8,600 nt of DNA, from the NCBI GenBank assembly GCA_022705125.1, contig JAKJFB010000103.1, forward strand, positions 1 to 8,600. Direction: 5' to 3'. Position 1 is the stretch's first letter. Each line of letters starts with the position of its first letter. This DNA comes from Pseudomonadota bacterium. Lineage in GTDB: Bacteria; Pseudomonadota; Gammaproteobacteria; Pseudomonadales; UBA5518. A program made the position numbers and the translations under genes. This document shows positions 1-6,523 of the stretch, in pieces. The notes beneath the pieces were generated by a model. That model was not told where the DNA came from and made no database searches. It saw only the letters and a list, made by a program, of their open reading frames with translations.

Positions 1-120
1 TGGTGCCGGCGCAACATGGCGAACTACAAGGTGCCGCGCAGCGTCGCCTTCGTCGATGCGCTGCCGCTCAACGCCGCGGGCAAGGTGCTGAAGACCGCGC
101 TGCGCGAGCGCACGGGCTGA
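1..120 (+). CDS. C-terminal end of an AMP-forming acyl-CoA synthetase (partial; possibly HIP-CoA ligase, FadD3/ScdA type)
   Basis: Only the last 39 codons and the TGA (118-120) are in the window; the start lies to the left. The frame reads ...ANYKVPR..., then a short hydrophobic stretch, then [17 protein letters not shown]. This is the typical end of the AMP-binding C-terminal subdomain of acyl-CoA synthetases; the lysine of the GKVLK motif is the conserved one that contacts the acyl-adenylate in the first half-reaction. The substrate cannot be read from this tail. The neighbours are steroid ring C/D genes, so the best guess is the ligase that activates the hexahydroindane propionate intermediate (FadD3 in mycobacteria, ScdA in Comamonas). 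That assignment is inference; membership of the family is seen directly. The following regulator gene starts 5 bases after the stop, which suggests one transcript. Confidence 0.85.
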   Translation, partial: WCRRNMANYKVPRSVAFVDALPLNAAGKVLKTALRERTG

Positions 121-125
121 GGCCG

Positions 126-641
126 ATGGCCACGGCGCCGGTGCCGGCAACCGCGACCGAGCGGGAGGCGCGCCTCGGCCAGATGGCGGGGCTCGACGAG
201 ATCGATCGCCGCCTGATCGAGTTGCTGCGCGGCGATGGCCGCATGGCGTTCCGCGCGCTGGCCGACACGCTGGGCGTCACCGAGTCGGCGGTGCGGGCGC
301 GGGTGCGCCAGCTCGAGACTTCCGGCGCGATGAAGGTCGTCGCGGTCGCCGACGCCGAAGCGGTCGGCTACGAGTTGCTGCTCGCGGTCGGCGTCGAGGT
401 CGACGGGCGGCCCGCGCTCGCGGTGGCCGAGGCGCTGGCCGGCATTCCCGAGGTGTTCTCGGTGAGCCTGGTCGTGGGCACGCACGATATCGAGTTGCTG
501 ATGGTGGCGCGCGACCACGAGCACCTCGCCGAACTGGTCACGGACCGGCTGGTGAACATCCCGGGGGTGCGCCGCCTTCTCACCGGGCTCGCCGTCGACG
601 TGCTCAAGAACCAGCCCGACTGGGTGCCCTTCGATGACTAA
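126..641 (+). CDS. Lrp/AsnC-family transcriptional regulator (first of a tandem pair)
   Basis: A 171-residue protein. An N-terminal winged helix-turn-helix occupies about residues 24-70 (DEIDRRLIELL, then ALADTLGVTESAVRARVRQLE as turn and recognition helix). An alpha/beta ligand-sensing domain (RAM/AsnC_trans_reg) covers about 85-165, with VVGTHDIELLM marking the effector-binding loop. This family binds DNA as dimers to octamers and usually responds to a small metabolite, often an amino acid. The ligand here is unknown. The start is uncertain. ATG 126 follows the ligase stop by 5 bases and its first 19 codons have the same GC-rich third positions as the rest. ATG 183 gives a 152-residue protein closer to the usual family length, with the helix-turn-helix near the N-terminus; neither start has a well-spaced Shine-Dalgarno. 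The gene overlaps the next regulator by 8 bases. Regulation of the steroid genes is inferred from position only. Confidence 0.88.
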   Translation: MATAPVPATATEREARLGQMAGLDEIDRRLIELLRGDGRMAFRALADTLGVTESAVRARVRQLETSGAMKVVAVADAEAVGYELLLAVGVEVDGRPALAVAEALAGIPEVFSVSLVVGTHDIELLMVARDHEHLAELVTDRLVNIPGVRRLLTGLAVDVLKNQPDWVPFDD

Positions 642-1137
642 ACGGCGTTTCGACGAGATCGACCAGCGCATCCTCGATTACCTCTCGCGTGACGCGCGCA
701 CCAGCAACCGGCGCATCGCCGACGAACTGCGCGTCACCGAGGGCACCGTGCGCGCGCGCATCAAGCGCATGGAGGACGAGGGGCAGATCCGCATCACCGC
801 GATCACCAATATCCGCAAGCTCGCCAATCCGGCGCTCGCCTTCGTCTGGATCGAGGTCGATCGCGGTAGCCAGGGCCGCGAGGTTGCCGCCGCGCTGGCG
901 CGCCATCCGCAGATCGGCTTTGTCGGCATCATGGTGGGGCGTTTCGACATCCTGGCGATCACCATGGTGCAGTCGGCCGAGCAGCTGAGCGAGTTCCTGC
1001 ACAGCACGGTGCACTCGATACCGGGCGTGCGCCACACCGAGTGCTCGCTGGGCGCGCGTTTCGTGAAGCACGACTACCGCCTCAGCCGCATCGTGACGCA
1101 GCCGCGCACGTACGAGGCTGAAAGTGAAAATGCGTAG
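634..1137 (+). CDS. Lrp/AsnC-family transcriptional regulator (second of a tandem pair)
   Basis: A 167-residue protein. The helix-turn-helix lies at about residues 6-50 (FDEIDQRILDYL, RRIADELRVTEGTVRARIKRME) and the sensing domain at about 66-150 (IMVGRFDILAITM, HSIPGVRHTE). Its first half is clearly related to the preceding regulator: both carry D-E-I-D-x-R, a VTE..VRAR recognition helix and an IEVD or VEVD strand, so the two probably arose by tandem duplication. The ATG lies inside the end of the upstream gene (ATGACTAA, 634-641) without a strong Shine-Dalgarno, which points to translational coupling and similar production of both proteins; mixed oligomers are possible. About 15 residues follow the sensing domain, ending in an acidic tail. 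The gene faces the ipdA promoter region 146 bases downstream. Family assignment is firm; target and ligand are unknown. Confidence 0.9.
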   Translation: MTKRRFDEIDQRILDYLSRDARTSNRRIADELRVTEGTVRARIKRMEDEGQIRITAITNIRKLANPALAFVWIEVDRGSQGREVAAALARHPQIGFVGIMVGRFDILAITMVQSAEQLSEFLHSTVHSIPGVRHTECSLGARFVKHDYRLSRIVTQPRTYEAESENA

Positions 1138-1239
1138 CAGACTGGATTCCAGCGCGGGAATTCCGGACTTGTCGGCTTGATATGAATCATTATGCGTAGA
1201 ATTCGGCCAGATATTTTACTGTTTTCGGTTGAATGAGTT

Positions 1240-1245
1240 TATACT
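1240..1245 (+). promoter_or_regulatory. Candidate -10 box upstream of ipdA
   Basis: TATACT matches the sigma-70 -10 consensus at five of six positions. It would place transcription start near 1252, about 32 bases before the ipdA ATG. No good -35 element is found 15-19 bases upstream (the best is TTACTG at 1216-1221 with 18-base spacing), and there is no extended -10 TG. If real, the promoter would need an activator. Confidence 0.3.
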
Positions 1246-1269
1246 GCCGGCCCGGTGATCGGCCAAGGC

Positions 1270-1274
1270 GAGGA
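1270..1274 (+). promoter_or_regulatory. Shine-Dalgarno that fixes the ipdA start
   Basis: GAGGA lies 9 bases before ATG 1284. An in-frame ATG at 1233 would add 17 residues, but it has no such site, overlaps the candidate -10 box and adds residues not expected in the family. Confidence 0.65.
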
Positions 1275-1283
1275 AGCTTCACG

Positions 1284-2162
<879 letters not shown>

Positions 2163-2179
2163 GCAAGAGGTCACCGACG

Positions 2180-2977
2180 ATGGCACAGGAATACACTCTG
2201 GCGGAACTGATGATCTGCGCGGCCTCCGAGGCCTGGCGCAACGACGGCGAGGTGCTCGCCACCGGCATCGGCACGCTGCCGCGGCTTGCCGCTTCGCTGA
2301 GCATGCTGAGCACGAACCCCGACCTGATGATGACGGACTCGGAAGCCTTCCTGCTGTCGGCGCCGAACCCCATCGGTCCGCGCGCGGCGGATTTCAAGCC
2401 GGCCTACGAGACCTGGATGGGCTTCTCGCGCATCTTCGACAACGTCTGGGGCGGCAAGCGCCACGCGATGGTCGGGCCGACGCAGATCGATCGCTTCGGC
2501 CAGGCCAACATCTCGTGCATCGGCGACTACGCCAGGCCCAAGGCGATGATGCTGGGCGTGCGCGGCTTCCCGGGCAACTCGATCAGCCACGCCAATTCCT
2601 TCTTCGTGCCCGGTCACAACACGCGCGTGTTCAAGGATGGCGAGTGCGACGTGGTGGCCTCGATCGGCTACAACCCGGCGCGCCTGGCCAAGGGCTACAG
2701 CCTCGACGAGGTCGACATCCGCCTGGTGATCACCGATCTGTGCGTGATGGACTTCGGCGGCCCCGGGCACCAGATCCGGCTGCGCTCGCTGCACCCCGGC
2801 ATCACGGTGGAGCAGGTGCAGCAGAACACCGGCTTCCCCGTGTTCGTGCCCGAGGACGTGATCACCACGCCGGCGCCCACCGCGGAGCAGCTCGAGATCA
2901 TCCGCCGCATGGATCCGCACAACCTGCGTGCGCGCGAGCTCAAGGACAACCCGCCCGGCGATCGCACCGCGCGCTGA
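2180..2977 (+). CDS. ipdB: Steroid ring-C hydrolase, beta subunit (IpdB / ScdL2-like)
   Basis: A 265-residue protein, the CoA-transferase family I beta type. It carries TDSEAFLL at residues 52-59, GFSRIFDNVWGGKRHAMVG at 81-99, TQIDRFGQANIS at 101-112, GVRGFPGNS at 126-134, and DFGGPGHQIRLRSLHPG at 191-207. These patterns follow mycobacterial IpdB (Rv3552) as I remember it. It pairs with IpdA to form the ring-C opening hydrolase. True class I transferases have an SENG glutamate near this N-terminal position; here the segment reads SEAF, so Glu55 is kept but its Asn-Gly context is lost. This suits a hydrolase rather than a transferase, although the meaning is inferred. The start ATG 2180 has AAGAGG (2165-2170) 9 bases upstream. 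ipdC follows after 16 bases. Confidence 0.92.
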   Translation: MAQEYTLAELMICAASEAWRNDGEVLATGIGTLPRLAASLSMLSTNPDLMMTDSEAFLLSAPNPIGPRAADFKPAYETWMGFSRIFDNVWGGKRHAMVGPTQIDRFGQANISCIGDYARPKAMMLGVRGFPGNSISHANSFFVPGHNTRVFKDGECDVVASIGYNPARLAKGYSLDEVDIRLVITDLCVMDFGGPGHQIRLRSLHPGITVEQVQQNTGFPVFVPEDVITTPAPTAEQLEIIRRMDPHNLRARELKDNPPGDRTAR

Positions 2978-2993
2978 ACCAGGACCCGCGATC

Positions 2994-4061
2994 ATGCTGC
3001 AAACCCGCCTCACCGAGCTGCTCGGCTGCCGCTACCCCGTGGTGCAGACCGCGATGGGCTGGGTAGCCGACCCGAAGCTGGTCGCCGCGACCTGCAACGC
3101 GGGCGGCTTCGGTTTCCTCGCCGGTGCCACGATCCCGGCCGAGCAGATGGAGCGCGACATCCTGCGCACGAAGGAGCTTACGCAGCAGCCCTTCGGCGTG
3201 AACTTCCACATGTACCAGCCGAACGCGGCGGACATCGTCGGGCTCGTGGTGAAACACGGCGTGCGCGCCGTGAGCTACAGCCGCTCGCCGGGCAAGGAGT
3301 TCATCCGCAAGCTGAAGGATGCCGGGGTGGTGTGCATGCCGACGGTGGGCGCGGTGAAGCACGCGGTGAAGGCCGTGGAACTCGGCGCCGACGTGGTGAC
3401 CGTGCAGGGCGGCGAAGGCGGGGGCCACACCGGCTCGGTGCCCACCACGCTGCTGCTGCCCGAGGTGGTGCGCGGCGTGAAGGTGCCGGTGGTCGCTGCG
3501 GGTGGATTCAAGGACGGCCGCGGTCTGGTCGCGGCCATGGCCTGGGGTGCCGAGGGCATCGCGATGGGCACGCGCTTCCTGATGACCGCCGACAGCCCGG
3601 TGCCTCAGGCGACCAAGGAACGCTACCTCGCGTGCAGGAACCCGGCCGACATCATTGTCTCGACCGCGATGGACGGGATGCCGCAGCGCATGGTCATGAA
3701 CGAGATTCTCGCCGAGCTCGAGCGCGCCGGGCCGCTGAAGAAGCTGCTGATCGCGCTGCGCAACGGGCTGGCCTTCCGCAAGCACAGCGGTGCGACGATT
3801 TCGCAGTTGCTGCAATCCGCGATCGCGATGCAGCGCGAGGACGGGCTGACCCCCGCGCAGGCGATCATGTCGGCCAATGCGCCGATGATCATCCAGCGCG
3901 CGATGGTCGAGGGCAGGCCCGCCGAGGGCGTGCTGCCGAGCGGGCAGGTGGCCGGCGTGATCGACGATCTGCCGAGCTGCGCCGAGCTGATAGCACGTAT
4001 CGCCGCCGAGGCCGAGGAGTGCCTGGCTGCGCTGGCGAAGCGGGCGGGCCCGGCGGCTTGA
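2994..4061 (+). CDS. ipdC: Nitronate monooxygenase-like flavoprotein of steroid ring C/D breakdown (IpdC / ScdK-like)
   Basis: A 355-residue TIM-barrel flavoprotein of the nitronate monooxygenase/2-nitropropane dioxygenase superfamily. FMN-binding signatures are PVVQTAMGWVAD near the N-terminus (15-26), VQGGEGGGHTGS at 137-148, AAGGFKDGRG at 168-177 and GAEGIAMGTRF at 185-195. The region after 250 (LRNGLAFRK, then SGQVAGVIDDLPSC at 316-329) matches IpdC (Rv3553) as I remember it, including the Q-V-A-G-I/V-I/L-D-D-L-P-S-C end. In mycobacteria IpdC is reported to act as a dehydrogenase that places the ring double bond in the bicyclic CoA ester before EchA20 and IpdAB open the rings. The start is ATG 2994, with AGGA at 2981-2984; in-frame codons upstream run into ipdB. 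It ends the first operon block, before a 498-base gap. A generic nitronate monooxygenase is the fallback reading. Confidence 0.9.
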   Translation: MLQTRLTELLGCRYPVVQTAMGWVADPKLVAATCNAGGFGFLAGATIPAEQMERDILRTKELTQQPFGVNFHMYQPNAADIVGLVVKHGVRAVSYSRSPGKEFIRKLKDAGVVCMPTVGAVKHAVKAVELGADVVTVQGGEGGGHTGSVPTTLLLPEVVRGVKVPVVAAGGFKDGRGLVAAMAWGAEGIAMGTRFLMTADSPVPQATKERYLACRNPADIIVSTAMDGMPQRMVMNEILAELERAGPLKKLLIALRNGLAFRKHSGATISQLLQSAIAMQREDGLTPAQAIMSANAPMIIQRAMVEGRPAEGVLPSGQVAGVIDDLPSCAELIARIAAEAEECLAALAKRAGPAA

Positions 4062-4120
4062 ATTGTTCGTTCGCACCCGTTGCGTTGCAAGGCGTGTGGC
4101 ATCGGCGCTGAGGGAGCGTG

Positions 4121-4230
4121 GGCGCGGGAGCGTTTATGTCTGCTGGGACACGCCGTGAATACGTCCCTGTAGGCTCGACTGCGGCATCCCTGCCGCAGAC
4201 GGTCCCCGCAGCCACAAACGCTCCCGCGCC
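4121..4230 (+). repeat. REP-like hairpin element, copy A
   Basis: A 110-nt unit that folds on itself. The outer arms are 4121-4138 and 4213-4230; they are complementary at 17 of 18 positions (the one mismatch faces A4136 with C4215). Inside lies a 62-nt core, 4145-4206, which starts GGGAC and ends GTCCC. The core contains the tetranucleotide GTAG (4169-4172), then a perfect hairpin CTGCGGCA-TCCC-TGCCGCAG (4179-4198), lengthened by a CG/CG pair beyond an A-A mismatch. A GTAG head followed by an imperfect hairpin is the layout of REP sequences mobilised by RAYT transposases. The core recurs in opposite orientation at 4418-4479. No T-run follows, so it is not an ordinary terminator. Confidence 0.85.
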
Positions 4231-4394
4231 TCGGAGACGCAGTGCCAGTTGCAGGCATCCAGAGGCACAAGGCCTGACTGGTATGTCGAAGTTGATGTGA
4301 TCGCATTCCCGTCCCGGTGGGTCGATGTGTTCGGGCCGCGACGACTTTTGGAACGAGGAATTGAATTGGTGCCGGGTGCCACCGGCGTCGAGGT

Positions 4395-4502
4395 CGGAGA
4401 AGGGGGTGCAGTGTGACGGGACCGTCTGTCGCATGGATGCGACAGTCGAGCCTACAGGGATGTATTCACGTCGTGTCCCGACACACTGCACCCCCTTCTC
4501 CG
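4395..4502 (-). repeat. REP-like hairpin element, copy B (inverted relative to copy A)
   Basis: A 108-nt unit. The outer arms, 4395-4415 and 4482-4502, are perfectly complementary over 21 bases, and after one A-A mismatch six more pairs follow (CGGGAC with GTCCCG). The 62-nt core, 4418-4479, read on the minus strand, matches the core of copy A at 55 of 62 positions. Its inner hairpin is CTGTCGCA-TCCA-TGCGACAG on the minus strand (4426-4445). The outer arms share no sequence with those of copy A. The unit ends 57 bases before the echA20 start. Confidence 0.86.
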
Positions 4503-4559
4503 GCCGCATCAGGCCCGCCGCACTAGCAAGCGGCGAACGATCACCGCAGGAGAAATGCA

Positions 4560-5318
4560 ATGAGCAAACCATTCAAGACCACGATCAGCGAGGGCATCGC
4601 GGAGCTGGTGTTCGACCACCCGCCGGTGAATGCGTTCGACAGCGCGGGCTGGGCGGCGATCGCGGCGGAGATCGAGGCGCTGGGCGGCAACGACGACGTC
4701 AACGTCATCATCATCGCGGCCGAGGGGCGCGGCTTCTGCGCGGGCGTGGACATCAAGGAGCTCGCGGCCGATCGCAACCTGATCGTGAAGGTGAACAAGG
4801 GCAACTACGACACCTTCAAGGCGGTGCACCTGAATCCCAAGCCGGTGATCGTCGCCGTGCACGGCTTCGTGCTGGGTGGCGGCATCGGCATCAGCGGCGC
4901 GGCGGACATCGTGGTTGCATCCGAATGCGCACGCTTCGGCGTACCCGAGGTGGACCGCGGCGCGATGGGTGGTGGCGCGCACCTGCAGCGGCTGTTCCCG
5001 GTGCAGAAGGTGCGCTACATGTACTTCACCGGCGAGATGATCGACGCGCAGGAGGCGTACCGTCTCGGCGCCATCGAGCGCGTGGTGCCGCGCGATCAGC
5101 TGCGCGCCACGGCGCGCGATATCGCCGCGAAGATCGCCGCGAAGAGCCCGGCGATGATCCGGCTCGCGAAGGAAGCGCTGAACGGCATCGAGGACGGCAA
5201 CCTCGAGGACAAGTACCGCAGCGAACAGGGCTTCACGCTGGAGGCGTACACGACCAAGGACTCGCAGGAAGCGCGCGATGCCTTCGTGCAGAAGCGCGAC
5301 GCGAAGTTCGAAGGCTGA
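4560..5318 (+). CDS. echA20: Steroid ring-D hydrolase of the crotonase family (EchA20 / ScdY-like)
   Basis: A 252-residue crotonase-fold protein. It has HPPVNAFDSAGW at residues 20-31, the oxyanion-hole segments GRGFCAGVDIKE (56-67) and HGFVLGGGIGISGAADIVVAS (101-121), FGVPEVDRGAMGG at 127-138 and a late SEQGFTLE at 221-228. The pattern agrees with mycobacterial EchA20 (Rv3550) as remembered. That enzyme is reported to open ring D by hydrolysing a beta-diketone, a retro-Claisen type reaction. Of the two catalytic glutamates of true enoyl-CoA hydratases, the first (in GGGxE) is absent here, where the sequence reads GGGIG; the second is kept as Glu130 in PE. This supports a hydrolase rather than a hydratase. 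The start ATG 4560 has AGGAG 7 bases upstream. It is first gene of the second block; the dehydrogenase follows after 27 bases. A hydratase of unknown substrate is the alternative. Confidence 0.9.
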   Translation: MSKPFKTTISEGIAELVFDHPPVNAFDSAGWAAIAAEIEALGGNDDVNVIIIAAEGRGFCAGVDIKELAADRNLIVKVNKGNYDTFKAVHLNPKPVIVAVHGFVLGGGIGISGAADIVVASECARFGVPEVDRGAMGGGAHLQRLFPVQKVRYMYFTGEMIDAQEAYRLGAIERVVPRDQLRATARDIAAKIAAKSPAMIRLAKEALNGIEDGNLEDKYRSEQGFTLEAYTTKDSQEARDAFVQKRDAKFEG

Positions 5319-5345
5319 AACGCAAAACCCGGAGAATCGAGCATC

Positions 5346-6512
5346 ATGGACCTGGCATATACCGAAGAGCAGAAGGCCTTCCGGCGCGAGGTGCGCGAAT
5401 GGCTGGCCGCCAACGTGCCGCCCGAGCCGCTTGCGAGCTTCGACACGGCCGAGGGCTTTCGCCAGCACCGCGCATGGGAAGCGAAGCTGAACAGCGGCCG
5501 CTGGGGCATGGTGACCTGGCCCGCGGAACTCGGCGGGCGCGGCTGCGACCTCGTCGAGTGGCTGATCTTCGAGGAAGAGTACTGGCGCGCGGGCGCTCCG
5601 TTGCGCGTGAACCAGAACGGCATCTTCCTGCTCGGCCCCACGCTGATGGAATACGGCACGGCGGAGCAGAAGAAGCGCTTCCTGCCGAAGATGGCGACCG
5701 GCGAGGAGGTGTGGTGCCAGGGCTGGTCCGAGCCGGGCGCCGGCTCCGACATGGTAGCGATCCGCGCGCGCGCCGAGCGCCAGGGCGACCACTACGTGAT
5801 CAACGGCCAGAAGACCTGGTCGACGCGCGCGGTGTGGGCCGACTGGTGCTTCGGCATGTTCCGCACCGATCCCGCCTCCGAGCGCCACCACGGCCTCACG
5901 TTCATCCTGGTGCCGCTGAACCTCGAGGGCATCACGGTGCGCCCGATCCCGCAGCTCGACGGCCTGCCCGGTTTCGCGGAGATCTTCTTCGACAACGTGA
6001 AGGTGCCGGTGGACTGCCGCCTCGGCGACGAGGGCAAGGGCTGGAAGGTGGCGATGGCCACCGCCGGCTTCGAGCGCGGCCTGATGCTGCGCAGCCCGGC
6101 GCGATTCCAGCAGACCGCCGCGCGCCTGGTGCAGCTCTACAAGGCCAACCGTGCCAGCGCCGACCGCGACCCCACGGTGCGTGACGCGGTGCTGCGCGCG
6201 TGGATGGATGCCGAGGCCTATTGCCTCACGACCTACCAGACCGCGAGCCGCCTGAACGCCGGCGGCAGGATCGGCGAGGAGTCGAGCACCAACAAGATCT
6301 TCTGGTCCGAGCTCGACCAGCGCATGCACGAGACCGCGCTCAGCATCCTCGGCGCGCGTGCCGAGCTGCTGCCGCACGCGCCGGATGCGGGCGGCGTGGG
6401 TAACTGGCTCGACGGTTTCCTGTTCGCGCAGTCGGGCAGCATCTACGCCGGCACCAACGAGATCCAGCGCAACATCATTGCCCAGCGCATGCTCGGCATG
6501 CCGCGCGCGTAA
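5346..6512 (+). CDS. fadE31: Acyl-CoA dehydrogenase, catalytic (alpha) chain, FadE31-like
   Basis: A 388-residue acyl-CoA dehydrogenase. The N-terminal helical domain runs to about residue 120. The beta domain carries WCQGWSEPGAGSD (123-135) and INGQKTWSTRA (152-162). The C-terminal helical domain ends in IYAGTNEIQRNIIAQRMLG (366-384). The glutamate of medium-chain enzymes (YEGT) is an alanine here; Glu243 in GFERGLML sits where isovaleryl- and long-chain dehydrogenases carry the catalytic base and is the likely replacement. The segment SERHHGLTF (178-186) and the start MDL..., with GFRQHRAWE, resemble mycobacterial FadE31 as I recall it. It would desaturate a CoA thioester from the opened steroid rings, using FAD and electron-transfer flavoprotein. 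The next gene looks like its beta chain, 11 bases away. Which FadE (30, 31 or an equivalent such as ScdC/ScdM) is its nearest relative needs a tree; the family itself is certain. Confidence 0.85.
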   Translation: MDLAYTEEQKAFRREVREWLAANVPPEPLASFDTAEGFRQHRAWEAKLNSGRWGMVTWPAELGGRGCDLVEWLIFEEEYWRAGAPLRVNQNGIFLLGPTLMEYGTAEQKKRFLPKMATGEEVWCQGWSEPGAGSDMVAIRARAERQGDHYVINGQKTWSTRAVWADWCFGMFRTDPASERHHGLTFILVPLNLEGITVRPIPQLDGLPGFAEIFFDNVKVPVDCRLGDEGKGWKVAMATAGFERGLMLRSPARFQQTAARLVQLYKANRASADRDPTVRDAVLRAWMDAEAYCLTTYQTASRLNAGGRIGEESSTNKIFWSELDQRMHETALSILGARAELLPHAPDAGGVGNWLDGFLFAQSGSIYAGTNEIQRNIIAQRMLGMPRA

Positions 6513-6523
6513 GGGGAACGAAC

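Larger units (their letters stand above)
1138..1283 (+). promoter_or_regulatory. AT-rich intergenic region with probable ipdA promoter and small palindromes
   Basis: This 146-bp gap contains the most AT-rich stretch of the window (about 1177-1245). It holds three short palindromes: CTGGA-T-TCCAG (1142-1152), GGAATTCC (1157-1164) and ATGA-A-TCAT (1182-1190). Possible promoter parts are TTGATA (1177-1182) with TAGAAT (1197-1202), separated by only 14 bases, which is short for sigma-70, and a good -10 box TATACT (1240-1245) without a convincing -35. No long stem followed by a T-run is present, so I see no intrinsic terminator for the regulator pair. The palindromes could be operators for the adjacent Lrp/AsnC proteins, which favour AT-rich imperfect palindromes; this is inference. 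Confidence 0.45.
4062..4559. other. 498-bp gene-free region between ipdC and echA20
   Basis: No supported gene lies here. It holds two inverted copies of a structured repeat (4121-4230 and 4395-4502), entered separately. Just before the first copy the octamer GGGAGCGT occurs twice (4112-4119 and 4126-4133), the second inside the repeat arm. Between the copies (4231-4394) I see only a small hairpin, GCCGG/CCGGC at 4371-4375 and 4382-4386. Bases 4503-4559 are the echA20 leader, with AGGAG at 4548-4552. No convincing sigma-70 promoter or T-tailed terminator was found, so it is open whether echA20 is read from ipdC or from its own promoter. Confidence 0.75.

Noticed and set aside
3..125. Extension of the first regulator back to the left edge
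   Set aside because: This part is an out-of-frame reading of the ligase C-terminus, whose own frame ends at 120 with a conserved motif.
1177..1202. TTGATA and TAGAAT as a sigma-70 promoter
   Set aside because: Each box is close to consensus, but the 14-base spacing is outside the usual 15-19; kept only as a note in the intergenic entry.
4121..4230. Repeat copies as intrinsic terminators
   Set aside because: The stems are long and GC-rich, but neither is followed by a run of T on either side; a terminator role is not supported.
4118..4300. Small + strand ORF of about 60 residues beginning in repeat copy A
   Set aside because: It runs through the repeat hairpin. A similar peptide is encoded on the minus strand by copy B, as expected when a repeat happens to stay open. 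No Shine-Dalgarno or family resemblance.
4121..4502. Repeat pair as integron attC sites or a CRISPR array
   Set aside because: No attC R-box sequences (GTTRRRY/RYYYAAC) flank the stems, no cassette genes are present, and two inverted copies with different arms are not CRISPR repeats.
4325..6184. Long + strand ORF of 619 codons covering echA20 and part of fadE31
   Set aside because: It is an arginine- and alanine-rich out-of-frame reading of two well-recognised genes, kept open by high GC content.
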